The notes beneath the pieces are model-generated. The model did no database searches, was not told where the DNA came from, and saw only the letters and a program-made list of their open reading frames with translations. Of a stretch of 54,293 bases of DNA, positions 1-7,516 are shown one piece after another. Position 1 is the first letter of the stretch; each line of letters opens with the position of its first letter. The DNA is taken from positions 1-54,293 of the forward strand of contig NZ_QNHG01000003.1 of assembly GCF_003290025.1 (NCBI RefSeq), given 5' to 3'. This DNA comes from Pseudogemmobacter bohemicus (GTDB taxonomy: Bacteria; Pseudomonadota; Alphaproteobacteria; Rhodobacterales; Rhodobacteraceae). The position numbers and the translations under genes are program-made.

Positions 1-510
1 TCAGGCCGGGTCGAGGCCGCCCAAGCGCAGCTGGACCTGGCCCGCGCCGGTGCCTCGCCCGAGGAGCGCGAGGTCGCGGCGGCCCAGGTCGCCCAGGCCG
101 AGGCCGCGCTGGCCCAACGCCAGGCGGATCTGGACGAGCTGGAGATCTTTGCGCCCCTCTCCGGCGAGGTCTCGGGCCGGATGATCGAGCTGGGCGAGAA
201 TGTCGGCCCCGGCGCGCCGCTGTTCACCATCGTCGATCTGGACCAGGCCTGGTTCACCTTCAACCTGCGCGAGGACCTGCTGGCGGGACTGGAGATGGGC
301 GACCGGCTGACGATCCGCATCCCCGCCCTGGACCGTGAGGCCGAGGCCGAGATCACCCTGATCAACGTGCAGGGCCAGTTCGCCAGCTGGCGCGCCACCC
401 GCGCGACGGGCGATTTCGACCTGCGCAGCTTTGAGCTGCGCGCCCGGCCCGTCGAGCCGCTGGAGGGTCTGCGCCCCGGCATGTCCGCGCTGATCCAGCT
501 GGACCGCTAG
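1..510 (+). CDS. HlyD-family membrane-fusion/adaptor protein, 3' part
   Basis: The reading frame is open from base 1, so the gene begins outside the window and about 169 C-terminal residues are present. It starts in an Ala/Gln/Glu-rich coiled-coil hairpin, passes into a lipoyl-like half motif (APLSGEVSGRMIELGENVGPG, split over the hairpin end) and a beta-barrel segment (LFTIVDLDQAWFTFNLRED). This is the order expected of HlyD/EmrA-type periplasmic adaptors. Only 4 bp separate its stop from the next ATG, and two ABC-2 permeases follow, so it most likely links an inner-membrane exporter to the periplasm or outer membrane. The substrate cannot be read from the sequence. A downstream ATG at 181 is internal to the domain and is not the real start. 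Confidence 0.85.
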   Translation, partial: SGRVEAAQAQLDLARAGASPEEREVAAAQVAQAEAALAQRQADLDELEIFAPLSGEVSGRMIELGENVGPGAPLFTIVDLDQAWFTFNLREDLLAGLEMGDRLTIRIPALDREAEAEITLINVQGQFASWRATRATGDFDLRSFELRARPVEPLEGLRPGMSALIQLDR

Positions 511-514
511 GGCC

Positions 515-1666
515 ATGCTGGCCGTCATGGCGCGCGAGATCCGCCTGCTGCCGCGCCGCCCGGCGCTGGCGGGGCTGGTGATCGTGCTGCCGCTGATCAT
601 GTTGCTGGTCCTGGGCGGCATCTTTCGCGCAGGCATTCCCACGGGCATGGCGGTGGCGGTGATCGACCTGGACCGCTCTGATCTGTCGCGGGCCGTCACG
701 CGGATGCTGGATGCGGCGCCTGAGCTGACCGTGACCCATCGCGCATCCGACCTGTCCGAGGCACGCGCGCTGATCGTCTCGGGCGCGGTGCGCGGCGCGG
801 TGCTGATGCCCCAGAACCTGGAACGCGACATCACCCGGGGCGCGCGCCCCGAGATCGTGACCTTCTACGACAACCAGCACATGAGCGCCGGATCGCTGGT
901 CGCCCGCGGTGCCCGCAACGCCATCGACACGGCGCTGGCGGGCCTGCGCCTGTCGGTGCGTCAGGGCCAGGGAGAGGCCCCCGTGCAGGCCATGGTCGCC
1001 CTGCAGCCGATCCCGATGCAGGCCCATGCGCTGTTCAACCCGGCCTTCGACTATGTGCATTTCCTGCTGGCCGCGCTGATCCCCACGGTGCTGCAGATCA
1101 TCGCCGCCGCCGCGACCGCCTATGCGGTGTCGCTGGATTTCGGGCCGGGTCGGCATCCGCGCGTGCTGATGCGGATGGCGGGCGGCATCCTGCCCGCGAT
1201 GCTGGGCAAGATCCTGCCCTATACGGTCATCTTCCTGCTGATCCTGGGCCTGTCGGATGTGGCGCTGTACGGCTGGCTGGCGGTGCCGCTGCGCGGGTCT
1301 CTGTGGCTGATGGCGCTTGGCGCGGTGCTGTTCGTGCTGGCGTCGCAGATGATCGGCGCGCTGGCCTTCGTGCTGACCCGCGACATGGGCCGGGCGGCCA
1401 GCATGATCGCCCTGATCACCGCGCCGGCCTTTGGTTTCATGGGGCTGGGTTTCCCGCGCGAGGCGATGTCGACCCTTGCCCAGGCCTGGGGCGCGGCCAT
1501 TCCCGGCACCTGGTATGTGCAGCTGCGCATCGACCAGTCGCTGCGCGCGACGCCCTTGGACATATCCTCCATGTCGGTCCTGTGGCTGGCGGTGATCGCG
1601 GGCGTTCTGGCCGCGCTGATCCTGGCGCAGCTGTCGCGCCTGGCCCGGCAGGAGGCGACGCCATGA
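515..1666 (+). CDS. ABC-2 type transporter permease (first of pair)
   Basis: The 383-residue protein has an N-terminal membrane anchor (LAGLVIVLPLIMLLVLGGIF), a large extracytoplasmic domain of roughly 170 residues with a VAVIDLDRSDLSR-like opening, then five or so hydrophobic segments in the C-terminal half. This is the architecture of ABC-2 permeases of the YhhJ/YbhS kind that pair with an HlyD adaptor. It starts 4 bp after the adaptor stop, and its TGA overlaps the ATG of the second permease by 4 bp, so the three genes are translationally coupled. The ATP-binding subunit is not in the window and may lie upstream. Confidence 0.85.
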   Translation: MLAVMAREIRLLPRRPALAGLVIVLPLIMLLVLGGIFRAGIPTGMAVAVIDLDRSDLSRAVTRMLDAAPELTVTHRASDLSEARALIVSGAVRGAVLMPQNLERDITRGARPEIVTFYDNQHMSAGSLVARGARNAIDTALAGLRLSVRQGQGEAPVQAMVALQPIPMQAHALFNPAFDYVHFLLAALIPTVLQIIAAAATAYAVSLDFGPGRHPRVLMRMAGGILPAMLGKILPYTVIFLLILGLSDVALYGWLAVPLRGSLWLMALGAVLFVLASQMIGALAFVLTRDMGRAASMIALITAPAFGFMGLGFPREAMSTLAQAWGAAIPGTWYVQLRIDQSLRATPLDISSMSVLWLAVIAGVLAALILAQLSRLARQEATP

Positions 1667-2832
1667 GCCCGCTTGCCACCGCCTTTCGCGCGGAACTGGC
1701 CGCCGTGCTGGGTGACAAGCAGGTGCGGATGATCGTGCTGCTGGCGCTGGTCCTCTATGCGGTGATCTATCCGCTGCCCTATCGGGCCGAGCTTCTGCGC
1801 GATGTGCCGGTGGTGCTGGTCGATCAGGACGGATCGACCGCTTCGGCCGATCTGGCGCGGCGCGTGGACGCGTCGGAGGCCGTTGCCTTGACCCATCTCG
1901 CCCCCGACATGGCCGAGGCCACGCGGCTGGTCCATGAACGCCGCGCCTATGGCGTCATGCTGATCCCCGACGGGTTCGAACGCGCCCTGCTGCGCGGCGA
2001 TCAGAGCCCCGTCGCGCTTTATGCCGATGCCAGCTATTTCCTGATGTATCAGCGCGTGATGCAGGGCGCCGCCGTCCCCCTGCGCCAGATGGGCGCCGAG
2101 GTCGAGGCCGGGCGCCTGATCGCCCAAGGCACGCCCCGCGCCGTGGCCACCGCCCAGGTCAGCCCCGCGAACCAGATCGAGGTGCCGCTGTTCAACCCCG
2201 CGGCGGGCTACGCGACCTATGTGCTGCCCGCGGCCTTCGTGCTGATCCTGCAGCAGACGATGATGATGGGCCTGGCCTTGGCCGCGACGCGCCGGGGGCC
2301 GCTGCCCGGCCATCCGGTCTGGCGGCTGATGGGGCGGGCGGGGGCGTGGCTGGCCATCTGGGCGGGGCTGCTGCCGGTCTATCTGATCGTGCTGCCGGTG
2401 CTCTATGGCCTGCCGATCCTGGGCGGGCCGGGGGCGCTGATGATGCTGGGCCTGCCCTTCCTGCTGGCGGCCGGGTTTCTGGCGCAGCTGGTCGCGGCGC
2501 TGTTCCGGCGGGGCGAGGTCGTGCAGGTCGTGCTGCTGGCGCTCGGGATGCCGTTCTTCTTCCTGTCGGGCTTCGCTTGGCCGGTCGAGGCGATCCCGGC
2601 CCATCTCAACGCGCTGGCGCAGCTGATCCCGTCGACGGCGGCCATCGACGGGCTGGTGCGGGTCATGCAGATGGGCGCGACCCTGCCCGAGATCGCGCCC
2701 ATCCTGTGGCATCTGTGGGCCTTGGCCGCGGGGCTGGGCCTCGTGGTGCTGGCGGTCGAGACGGTCAGCCCGTCACGGCCAGCAGCGCCAGATAGAGGAC
2801 CGACGGCCCCATCAGACAGCCCAGCCCGGTGA
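1663..2832 (+). CDS. ABC-2 type transporter permease (second of pair)
   Basis: This 389-residue permease is related in layout to the preceding gene: an N-terminal transmembrane segment, a periplasmic domain opening with VPVVLVDQDGSTASADLARR, then a C-terminal membrane domain. I chose the ATG at 1663 because it overlaps the upstream stop in the ATGA manner; the frame is open further upstream only as a shadow of the first permease. The last 20 or so residues are polar and Pro-rich, do not look like an ABC-2 C-terminus, and run 68 bp into the convergent madM gene. The 3' end may therefore have been altered by a past rearrangement. Confidence 0.82.
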   Translation: MSPLATAFRAELAAVLGDKQVRMIVLLALVLYAVIYPLPYRAELLRDVPVVLVDQDGSTASADLARRVDASEAVALTHLAPDMAEATRLVHERRAYGVMLIPDGFERALLRGDQSPVALYADASYFLMYQRVMQGAAVPLRQMGAEVEAGRLIAQGTPRAVATAQVSPANQIEVPLFNPAAGYATYVLPAAFVLILQQTMMMGLALAATRRGPLPGHPVWRLMGRAGAWLAIWAGLLPVYLIVLPVLYGLPILGGPGALMMLGLPFLLAAGFLAQLVAALFRRGEVVQVVLLALGMPFFFLSGFAWPVEAIPAHLNALAQLIPSTAAIDGLVRVMQMGATLPEIAPILWHLWALAAGLGLVVLAVETVSPSRPAAPDRGPTAPSDSPAR

Positions 2833-3541
2833 AGAAGGTCGCCGTCATCGCGCCATAGGGCACCAGCCGCTTGTCGGTCGCGGCCAGCCCCCCGGCCACG
2901 CCGCTGGTCGTGCCCATCAGCCCGCCATAGGCCATGGCCGATTTCGGGTTGTTCAGCCCGATCAGCGGCGCGACCAGCGGCGTGCCGATCATCACCAGCA
3001 CCGCCTTCAGCAGCCCCGCAGCGACCGACAGGGCGATGACCTCGGAACTGGCGCCCAAGGCGGTGCCGGTCACCGGACCCACGATATAGGTCGCCGCACC
3101 CCCGCCGATCGTCGCCATGCTGACCGCATCGGTATAGCCGAAGGCCGCCGCGATCGCCGCGCCCACCGCGAAGGACACCACGATCCCCAAGGCCAGCGCG
3201 CTGACCCCCGCCGCGCCGGCCTTGCGGATCTCGCGCATGTCGACGCCGTAAGCGGTCGAGACGATGGCCAGGTCGCGCAGCATCGCGCCCCCCATCAGCC
3301 CGATCCCGGTGAACAGCGGCACATCCGCCAGCCCGCGGCTGCCCCCGGTCATCATGCCGCCGATCCAGGCCAGGATCAGACCGATGATGATGGCCACTGC
3401 CGATCCGTGCAGCCGACCAGCCGTCAGCCGGTCGGACAGCTGATAGGACAGCCACATGACGCCGCCCACGAACAGGAAGGCAAAGACCAGGCCGTTGCGG
3501 GCCAGAACCTCGACGATCAGTAAGCGGCGGCGCCGCCTCAC
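2765..3541 (-). CDS. madM: Malonate transporter MadM-like subunit, 5' end replaced by IS66 end
   Basis: The product is a very hydrophobic protein of about 258 residues matching the MadM subunit of the sodium/malonate symporter by phrases such as LTAGRLHGSAVAIIIGLILAW, TGIGLMGGAMLRDLAIVSTAYGVD and GGLMGTTSGVAGGLAATD. It normally works with MadL in the cytoplasmic membrane to take up malonate. The only upstream start is a GTG at 3541, which falls inside the IS66 terminal repeat, so the first seven or so residues (an Arg run) come from the insertion sequence and the native start is lost. No madL or other mad genes are present. The gene is probably a non-functional remnant, although most of the membrane protein is intact. 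Confidence 0.75.
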   Translation of the reverse strand: MRRRRRLLIVEVLARNGLVFAFLFVGGVMWLSYQLSDRLTAGRLHGSAVAIIIGLILAWIGGMMTGGSRGLADVPLFTGIGLMGGAMLRDLAIVSTAYGVDMREIRKAGAAGVSALALGIVVSFAVGAAIAAAFGYTDAVSMATIGGGAATYIVGPVTGTALGASSEVIALSVAAGLLKAVLVMIGTPLVAPLIGLNNPKSAMAYGGLMGTTSGVAGGLAATDKRLVPYGAMTATFFTGLGCLMGPSVLYLALLAVTG

Positions 3542-4035
3542 CTGGTTTCAGCTTGACGGGTTGAAGTTCCAGGGCAGCAGGTCGTCGATCTTTGCCTGAG
3601 GATGGCTGGCTGCCACCGCTTCCAGGGTTGCCTTGAGGTAGGCGAAGGGTTCGACGCCGTTGACCTTTGCGGTGGCGATCAGGGATGCGATGCGCGCCCA
3701 GGATCGGCCACCCTCGTCATGGCCTGCGAAGAGCGCATTCTTTCGCGTCAGCGCGATCGGCCGGATCAGGTTCTCGACGTTGTTGGAGTCGATCTCGACC
3801 CGGCCGTCGCGCAAGAAGGTCTGCAACCCGCCCCAGTGACGATGGATATAGGCCAGCTTCTCCCCGAGGCGCGACCTCATCGATATGCGCCGACACTGCA
3901 GATGCAGCCCTTCCCCGAATGCGGCGATCAGCGGCGCACTGCGCGCTTGGCGGGCCGACAGCCGCTGGCCCGGGTCCATGCCACGGATCTCGGCCTCGAT
4001 CCGGTAAAGCTCGGCTATCCGCCCAAAGCGGGGCG
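3520..4035 (-). mobile_element. IS66-family element, 3' fragment with one terminal repeat
   Basis: The left boundary is the sequence GTAAGCGGCGGCGCCGCC starting at 3520, typical of IS66-family ends, which begin GTAAGCG. About 30 bp inside it the transposase C-terminus ends in DDLLPWNF, also typical of the family. Only the last part of the transposase gene is kept; the other terminal repeat, tnpA, tnpB and the first two thirds of the main transposase are missing. The inner boundary, near 4020-4040, is placed where the protein changes from IS66-like to an unrelated nuclease-like sequence. The fragment cannot move by itself. Confidence 0.7.
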
Positions 4036-4192
4036 ATTTGCCGAAAACATCTACGCCACATTGTGCCTGACCGGGGCGGCCAACCTGCTGCGCATTGGGA
4101 ACGTCATAGACTTCTGTCAGAAGTCCCGAGCAGAGCTCTTCGAATTCCTGCCAGTAGAGCGGTGGCTGGAAGAACTGTCCGACGTTTCCCAA
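3548..4192 (-). pseudogene. Chimeric ORF: defence-nuclease-like N-terminus fused to IS66 transposase C-terminus
   Basis: The 214-residue frame has two unrelated halves. Residues 1 to about 55 (PPLYWQEFEELCSGLL, then QVGRPGQAQCGVDVFG) match the start of restriction-endonuclease-like domains at the N-terminus of many NTPase-type defence proteins, where GQxGVD is part of a PD-(D/E)XK fold. Residues 58 to 214 are the C-terminal catalytic portion of an IS66 transposase, including GRVEIDSNNVENLIRPIA with the last catalytic Glu, and LLPWNF at the end. The first two transposase aspartates, the zinc-binding and leucine-zipper parts are missing, and the nuclease domain is cut before completion. This is a deletion junction that happens to be in frame, so neither activity is expected. 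Confidence 0.7.
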
Positions 4193-4475
4193 GTATCATC
4201 CTCCCAATTTTCTCGTCATCGCCGCGAAGCATCAGGCGACCAGTCGCAGATGGCTCCTTATGCTTTATCCGGATCGGATAGTAGAGGTGTATCTTGCAGG
4301 CCCAACGGAGATACACAAACCACTTGGATTGCCTTCGCGCCGTTCATCGACAGAACAAGCGGACGCTTGCACGAAGGCTGCCGAATGGCCGCTATGGGCC
4401 GGGTGCGTCGAGTGTTCGACCGATCCTTACCGTTTGCCGGATGACGGCTCACACGTCATACGCTAGGCTGCCGCC

Positions 4476-5846
4476 ATGCATTTCGCCTTTTACGATCTCG
4501 AAACCACCGGCATTTCGCCCGCATTCGACCAGCCCCTGCAATTCGCGGCCATTCTGACGGATGACGCATTCCGGGAGATCGAGCGGGTCAATCTGCGGTG
4601 CCGGATCGCGCCGCATATCATTCCATCGCCTTGGGCGCTGGCAGTCACGGGCCTGCGCCCAGCGCAACTCGTTGATCCGACCCTACCGAGCCACTTTGAG
4701 TTCACCCAAGAGATCGCCGCTCTGATCGAGCGGTGGTCGCCCGCGACATGGACCGGGTTTAACAGCATCCATTTCGACGAGGAGATGCTGCGCCAGGCTT
4801 TTTTCCAGAACTTGCAGCCGGATATTTTCGCGACCCAATTCAATGGCAACACGCGGCTTGATGTGCTGACATCGCTTTATGCCGTCTGGTACCGACATCC
4901 TGATCTGTTCGAGTGGCCGGTGGATGAGACGGGTCGCGTGCGCTTCAAGCTTGACCTTTTGGCCCCGCTGAACGGTTTCGTCGCTCATAACGCCCATGAT
5001 GCGCTTGGTGATGTTGAGGCGACAATTCATCTCGGACGGCTGATCGCCCAGCGCGCGCCAGAGCTTTGGGCAGAGATCCTGTCCAACCGGGACAAAACTG
5101 CCGTGCAGACCCGGCTTGCCAGCTTCCAGCCCATGGCGCTGGTCGAGCGTTTTGGCGGCGGCCCGCCCCGCGCCACGATCGGCTGCTTTTGCGGCACGTC
5201 GGCCAGTAATGCCAATCAGGCTGCGTTCTTCGACCTCGACGCTGCCGACCCCGCCGATCTGCTGGCCGCCGATGATGCCACGATCTTTGCAGCAGTGGAC
5301 GCAACGCCGAAGATCATCCGCTCTCTTGCCACCAACAAATCGCCCGCGCTTCTCGCTGTGCACACCCCGAGCCCCGTGCAAATCCAACGCGCAGAGGTCA
5401 TCGCGCAGTCACCCGATTTCAGAGGCCGCGTGGGCAATGCGCTGGCCGCGCGCTTCCCGCAGGATCCGGAAGCCCCACCGCCCCCGGTTGAAAAGCAGAT
5501 CTTCGGCGGGTTCTACAGCCACGCAGACAAAGCCCTGCTAACCGAGTTCCAGCGCGCTGACTGGTTGCGGCGTCAGGAGATTGCTGCGACCCTCACAGAC
5601 GCGCGTCTGCGTCAGCTGGGTAGACGCCTTGTGGCGCTCCATGCGCCTGCTCTGCTCTCCCCGAAAGAGCGCGGTCAATTTGATGCCTGGCTTCGTGAAC
5701 GCTGGTTTGCGCCCAATGCGCCGGACATCGAATGGACGGGCTTGGCGAAAGCGCAGGCCGCTCTGGGTGAATTGCGCGCAAAGGCAGGGGTTGATCAGGG
5801 ATTGGTCGGAGAGATTGAAGCCTATCTGAAACGTTTCGAACTCTGA
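4476..5846 (+). CDS. sbcB: Exonuclease I (SbcB-like, DEDDh family)
   Basis: The 456-residue protein opens with the DEDD exonuclease motif I (D7 and E9 in FYDLETTG), has motif II with D101 in GFNSIHFDEEML, and motif III HNAHDALGDVEAT with H174 and D179. A C-terminal part of about 250 residues matches the length of exonuclease I (E. coli about 475), and the motif HDALGDVEAT is typical of that enzyme. ExoI degrades single-stranded DNA 3' to 5' in repair and recombination. It stands alone on the plus strand between the IS66 remnant and the prophage remnant, so it may be accessory cargo. No gene or clear signal was seen in the 283 bp before it (4193-4475). Confidence 0.8.
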   Translation: MHFAFYDLETTGISPAFDQPLQFAAILTDDAFREIERVNLRCRIAPHIIPSPWALAVTGLRPAQLVDPTLPSHFEFTQEIAALIERWSPATWTGFNSIHFDEEMLRQAFFQNLQPDIFATQFNGNTRLDVLTSLYAVWYRHPDLFEWPVDETGRVRFKLDLLAPLNGFVAHNAHDALGDVEATIHLGRLIAQRAPELWAEILSNRDKTAVQTRLASFQPMALVERFGGGPPRATIGCFCGTSASNANQAAFFDLDAADPADLLAADDATIFAAVDATPKIIRSLATNKSPALLAVHTPSPVQIQRAEVIAQSPDFRGRVGNALAARFPQDPEAPPPPVEKQIFGGFYSHADKALLTEFQRADWLRRQEIAATLTDARLRQLGRRLVALHAPALLSPKERGQFDAWLRERWFAPNAPDIEWTGLAKAQAALGELRAKAGVDQGLVGEIEAYLKRFEL

Positions 5847-6046
5847 GTGCTCTCGGGCAAAGCTGGCTTCCCGGGCAGCGCGTGATCGCAAGGTGCAGGC
5901 AAGGCACGAATTTCAGGATGTTGGAACCAGGCCGAAGTTGTGCCTGTAGGTCCTAACTGAAGCACTGCCTTTCCCAATTCGTGCCTGCGTGAACCATGCC
6001 CGGCCGTCCTGCCATGAACAGCCGCACTTGCAGGGTTCATCGCGCC

Positions 6047-6418
6047 TTATAGAGGCTTCGCGCTGCTGCTGATCATCCTTGGATCGATCTCCGGTGCATC
6101 CCACTTGTCCGCAACGCCCATCCAGCGTTCGATGGTCGCTTGGAGCTTGGGTTCGTCTGCATGCAGGTGAAACGTATAAAGGCGGTTGACGATGTCGCGC
6201 ATCAGCGCGCGCATTTCATCTTCATCGAAGCGCGAGACTTCGGTCCAAGGGATGCGGCGGCCATCGGCATCCAGAACAACGACGTCAGAGTAGTCGCCGG
6301 TCCGCGTGATGGGGGTCAGGCCGGCATGCAGCGTTTCGAGCTGCGTGTTGCGCACGCAAAGCATGGCCATGATCTTGGCCAGCTTTGCCGCAATACGCTT
6401 CTCATCGTCGGGGTCCAT
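6047..6418 (-). CDS. Hypothetical protein at the end of the prophage remnant
   Basis: This 123-residue protein was not recognised. It is soluble, with no signal peptide or transmembrane segment; the N-terminal third is a charged helix (DDEKRIAAKLAKIMAML), and the middle contains GDYSDVVVLDADGRRIPW. It lies 58 bp beyond the lysis genes on the same strand, so it may be the last gene of that transcript. The real stop could be part of a chromosomal junction, as the 200 bp between it and the exonuclease I gene hold nothing recognisable. Confidence 0.5.
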   Translation of the reverse strand: MDPDDEKRIAAKLAKIMAMLCVRNTQLETLHAGLTPITRTGDYSDVVVLDADGRRIPWTEVSRFDEDEMRALMRDIVNRLYTFHLHADEPKLQATIERWMGVADKWDAPEIDPRMISSSAKPL

Positions 6419-6476
6419 GTGGCCAGCTTAGTGCGCGCTGGGCCGTCCGGCCAAGGCGATTTTGATGTGTCGGGGT

Positions 6477-6731
6477 TCAAGGTGTCTGGCACGCCCGCGC
6501 CTGCGCGCGCAGCACAGCATAATCGGCCAGCCATTCAGCAATCACGGCCCCCCCGGGCAGCGCGGCCACTTCTGTCGCGACGCGCGCCTGCTCGGCCCGG
6601 CTGTACTCCACCAGAGGCGGGCAGGCTCGCCGCGGGGTGTCAGAATTCCCCGCCGCGCAGGCGGTCAAGAAGATCGTCGCGGCTGCGAGGGCGGCGCGCG
6701 GCTGCGTCCAGCATCTGGCGGTGAACGGCAT
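6477..6731 (-). CDS. Rz1-like outer-membrane spanin lipoprotein
   Basis: The 84-residue product has a lipoprotein signal: a hydrophobic stretch ALAAATIFLTACAAG with a lipobox ending LTAC, so the mature protein would begin at a lipidated Cys near residue 25. The 92-bp overlap with the preceding membrane/coiled-coil gene in another frame is the classical arrangement of phage Rz/Rz1 genes, in which the outer-membrane subunit starts inside the inner-membrane subunit gene. The mature part is short and helical. Together the pair would disrupt the outer membrane at the end of phage lysis. The identification rests on architecture and position, not on sequence identity. Confidence 0.55.
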   Translation of the reverse strand: MPFTARCWTQPRAALAAATIFLTACAAGNSDTPRRACPPLVEYSRAEQARVATEVAALPGGAVIAEWLADYAVLRAQARACQTP

Positions 6732-6897
6732 CGTGACGCTCCAGTTGGTCTAACCGCTCGGCGGCGCGGCCAGCGCGCTCGGCTGTGCGGCGAAAGTTGA
6801 GGATGAACAGGGTGATGGTGAGTGCGGCAAGGGCGAGGGCCACCATTTGCCGCGCCCATGGCCGGGAGAGGGCTCCGATCAGCAAAGAGCCACACAT
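6640..6897 (-). CDS. Rz-like inner-membrane spanin
   Basis: This 85-residue protein has one N-terminal transmembrane helix (MVALALAALTITLFILNF) followed by a charged helical stretch (RRTAERAGRAAERLDQLERHD) able to form a coiled coil. That fits the i-spanin type, which spans from the inner membrane into the periplasm. Its ATG overlaps the TGA of the upstream endolysin-like gene (TGATG), and the lipoprotein gene begins inside it. It probably forms a spanin pair with that lipoprotein. Confidence 0.55.
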   Translation of the reverse strand: MCGSLLIGALSRPWARQMVALALAALTITLFILNFRRTAERAGRAAERLDQLERHDAVHRQMLDAAARRPRSRDDLLDRLRGGEF

Positions 6898-7484
6898 CAG
6901 CGCAGGCCCTTCTTCCAGTCATCGACCCGCGCCCAGACGGCGACCGCGATCCCGCCCAGCGCCAGCGCGATAAAGAGCCAGCGTAGCGTGTCGAGATAGG
7001 GCAGCAGCGGCAGAACCGCGCCCTGCGCCTCGGCCAGCACCTCCTGCGCGACCTCGACGCCAGCTGCGCCCACAGTTGCCACGCCCGCGGCCCCGGTGCC
7101 GCGCAGGGTGCGGCTCTCGGCAAGCGCCTCGCGCGCTGGGCGCGTCTCCACGACAAAGGGCACCCGGCGCACTGGAAACGGCTCTCCCCAGCTGCGGGCT
7201 GGTCCGAGATCGATGTGCATGAAGCCCGACCGAGGATATGTTCCGAAGCCGAGGAAACCGACCGCGCGAGCGGCCTCGGCGAAAGCCACGGGATCGTGGT
7301 TCGACATGGCAATGTCAAACGCTGTGCCCAGCATGTGCTTTGAGGCCGGGGCCCCGCCGACGGCGCGGTTGACGGTGGCGGCGACGGCCAGGCTTCCACC
7401 GACCAGCGCAGTGATGGCGGCTGTCAGGCCGTTTTCGCGGAAGGCCTGGCCGACCTCATGCAGAAGCGACGTTCGTTCAGTCAT
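6897..7484 (-). CDS. Peptidase M15-like endolysin with holin-like N-terminus (likely deletion fusion)
   Basis: The start at 7484 is chosen because GAAGGA lies 8 bp before that ATG; the longer frame would need a TTG. Residues 38-100 carry the zinc-peptidase M15 motifs SKHMLGTAFDI (H50, D57) and SGFMHIDLG (H90), typical of phage D-Ala-D-Ala-cleaving endolysins. The usual first 60-70 residues of the M15 fold are absent. Instead residues 1-37 (TERTSLLHEVGQAFRENG, then TAAITALVGGSLAVAAT) look like the beginning of a small holin. A C-terminal membrane helix (residues about 170-190) ends the protein. An in-frame deletion joining a holin gene and an endolysin gene would explain this; peptidase activity is doubtful. 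Confidence 0.65.
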   Translation of the reverse strand: MTERTSLLHEVGQAFRENGLTAAITALVGGSLAVAATVNRAVGGAPASKHMLGTAFDIAMSNHDPVAFAEAARAVGFLGFGTYPRSGFMHIDLGPARSWGEPFPVRRVPFVVETRPAREALAESRTLRGTGAAGVATVGAAGVEVAQEVLAEAQGAVLPLLPYLDTLRWLFIALALGGIAVAVWARVDDWKKGLR

Positions 7485-7516
7485 GTTGATATCCTTCGCT
7501 TTCGCGGACCTGCGGT

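Noticed and set aside
1219-2712. 497-residue minus-strand frame opposite the ABC-2 permeases
   Set aside because: Gln/Arg/His-rich low-complexity translation typical of antisense frames; the plus strand encodes convincing membrane proteins.
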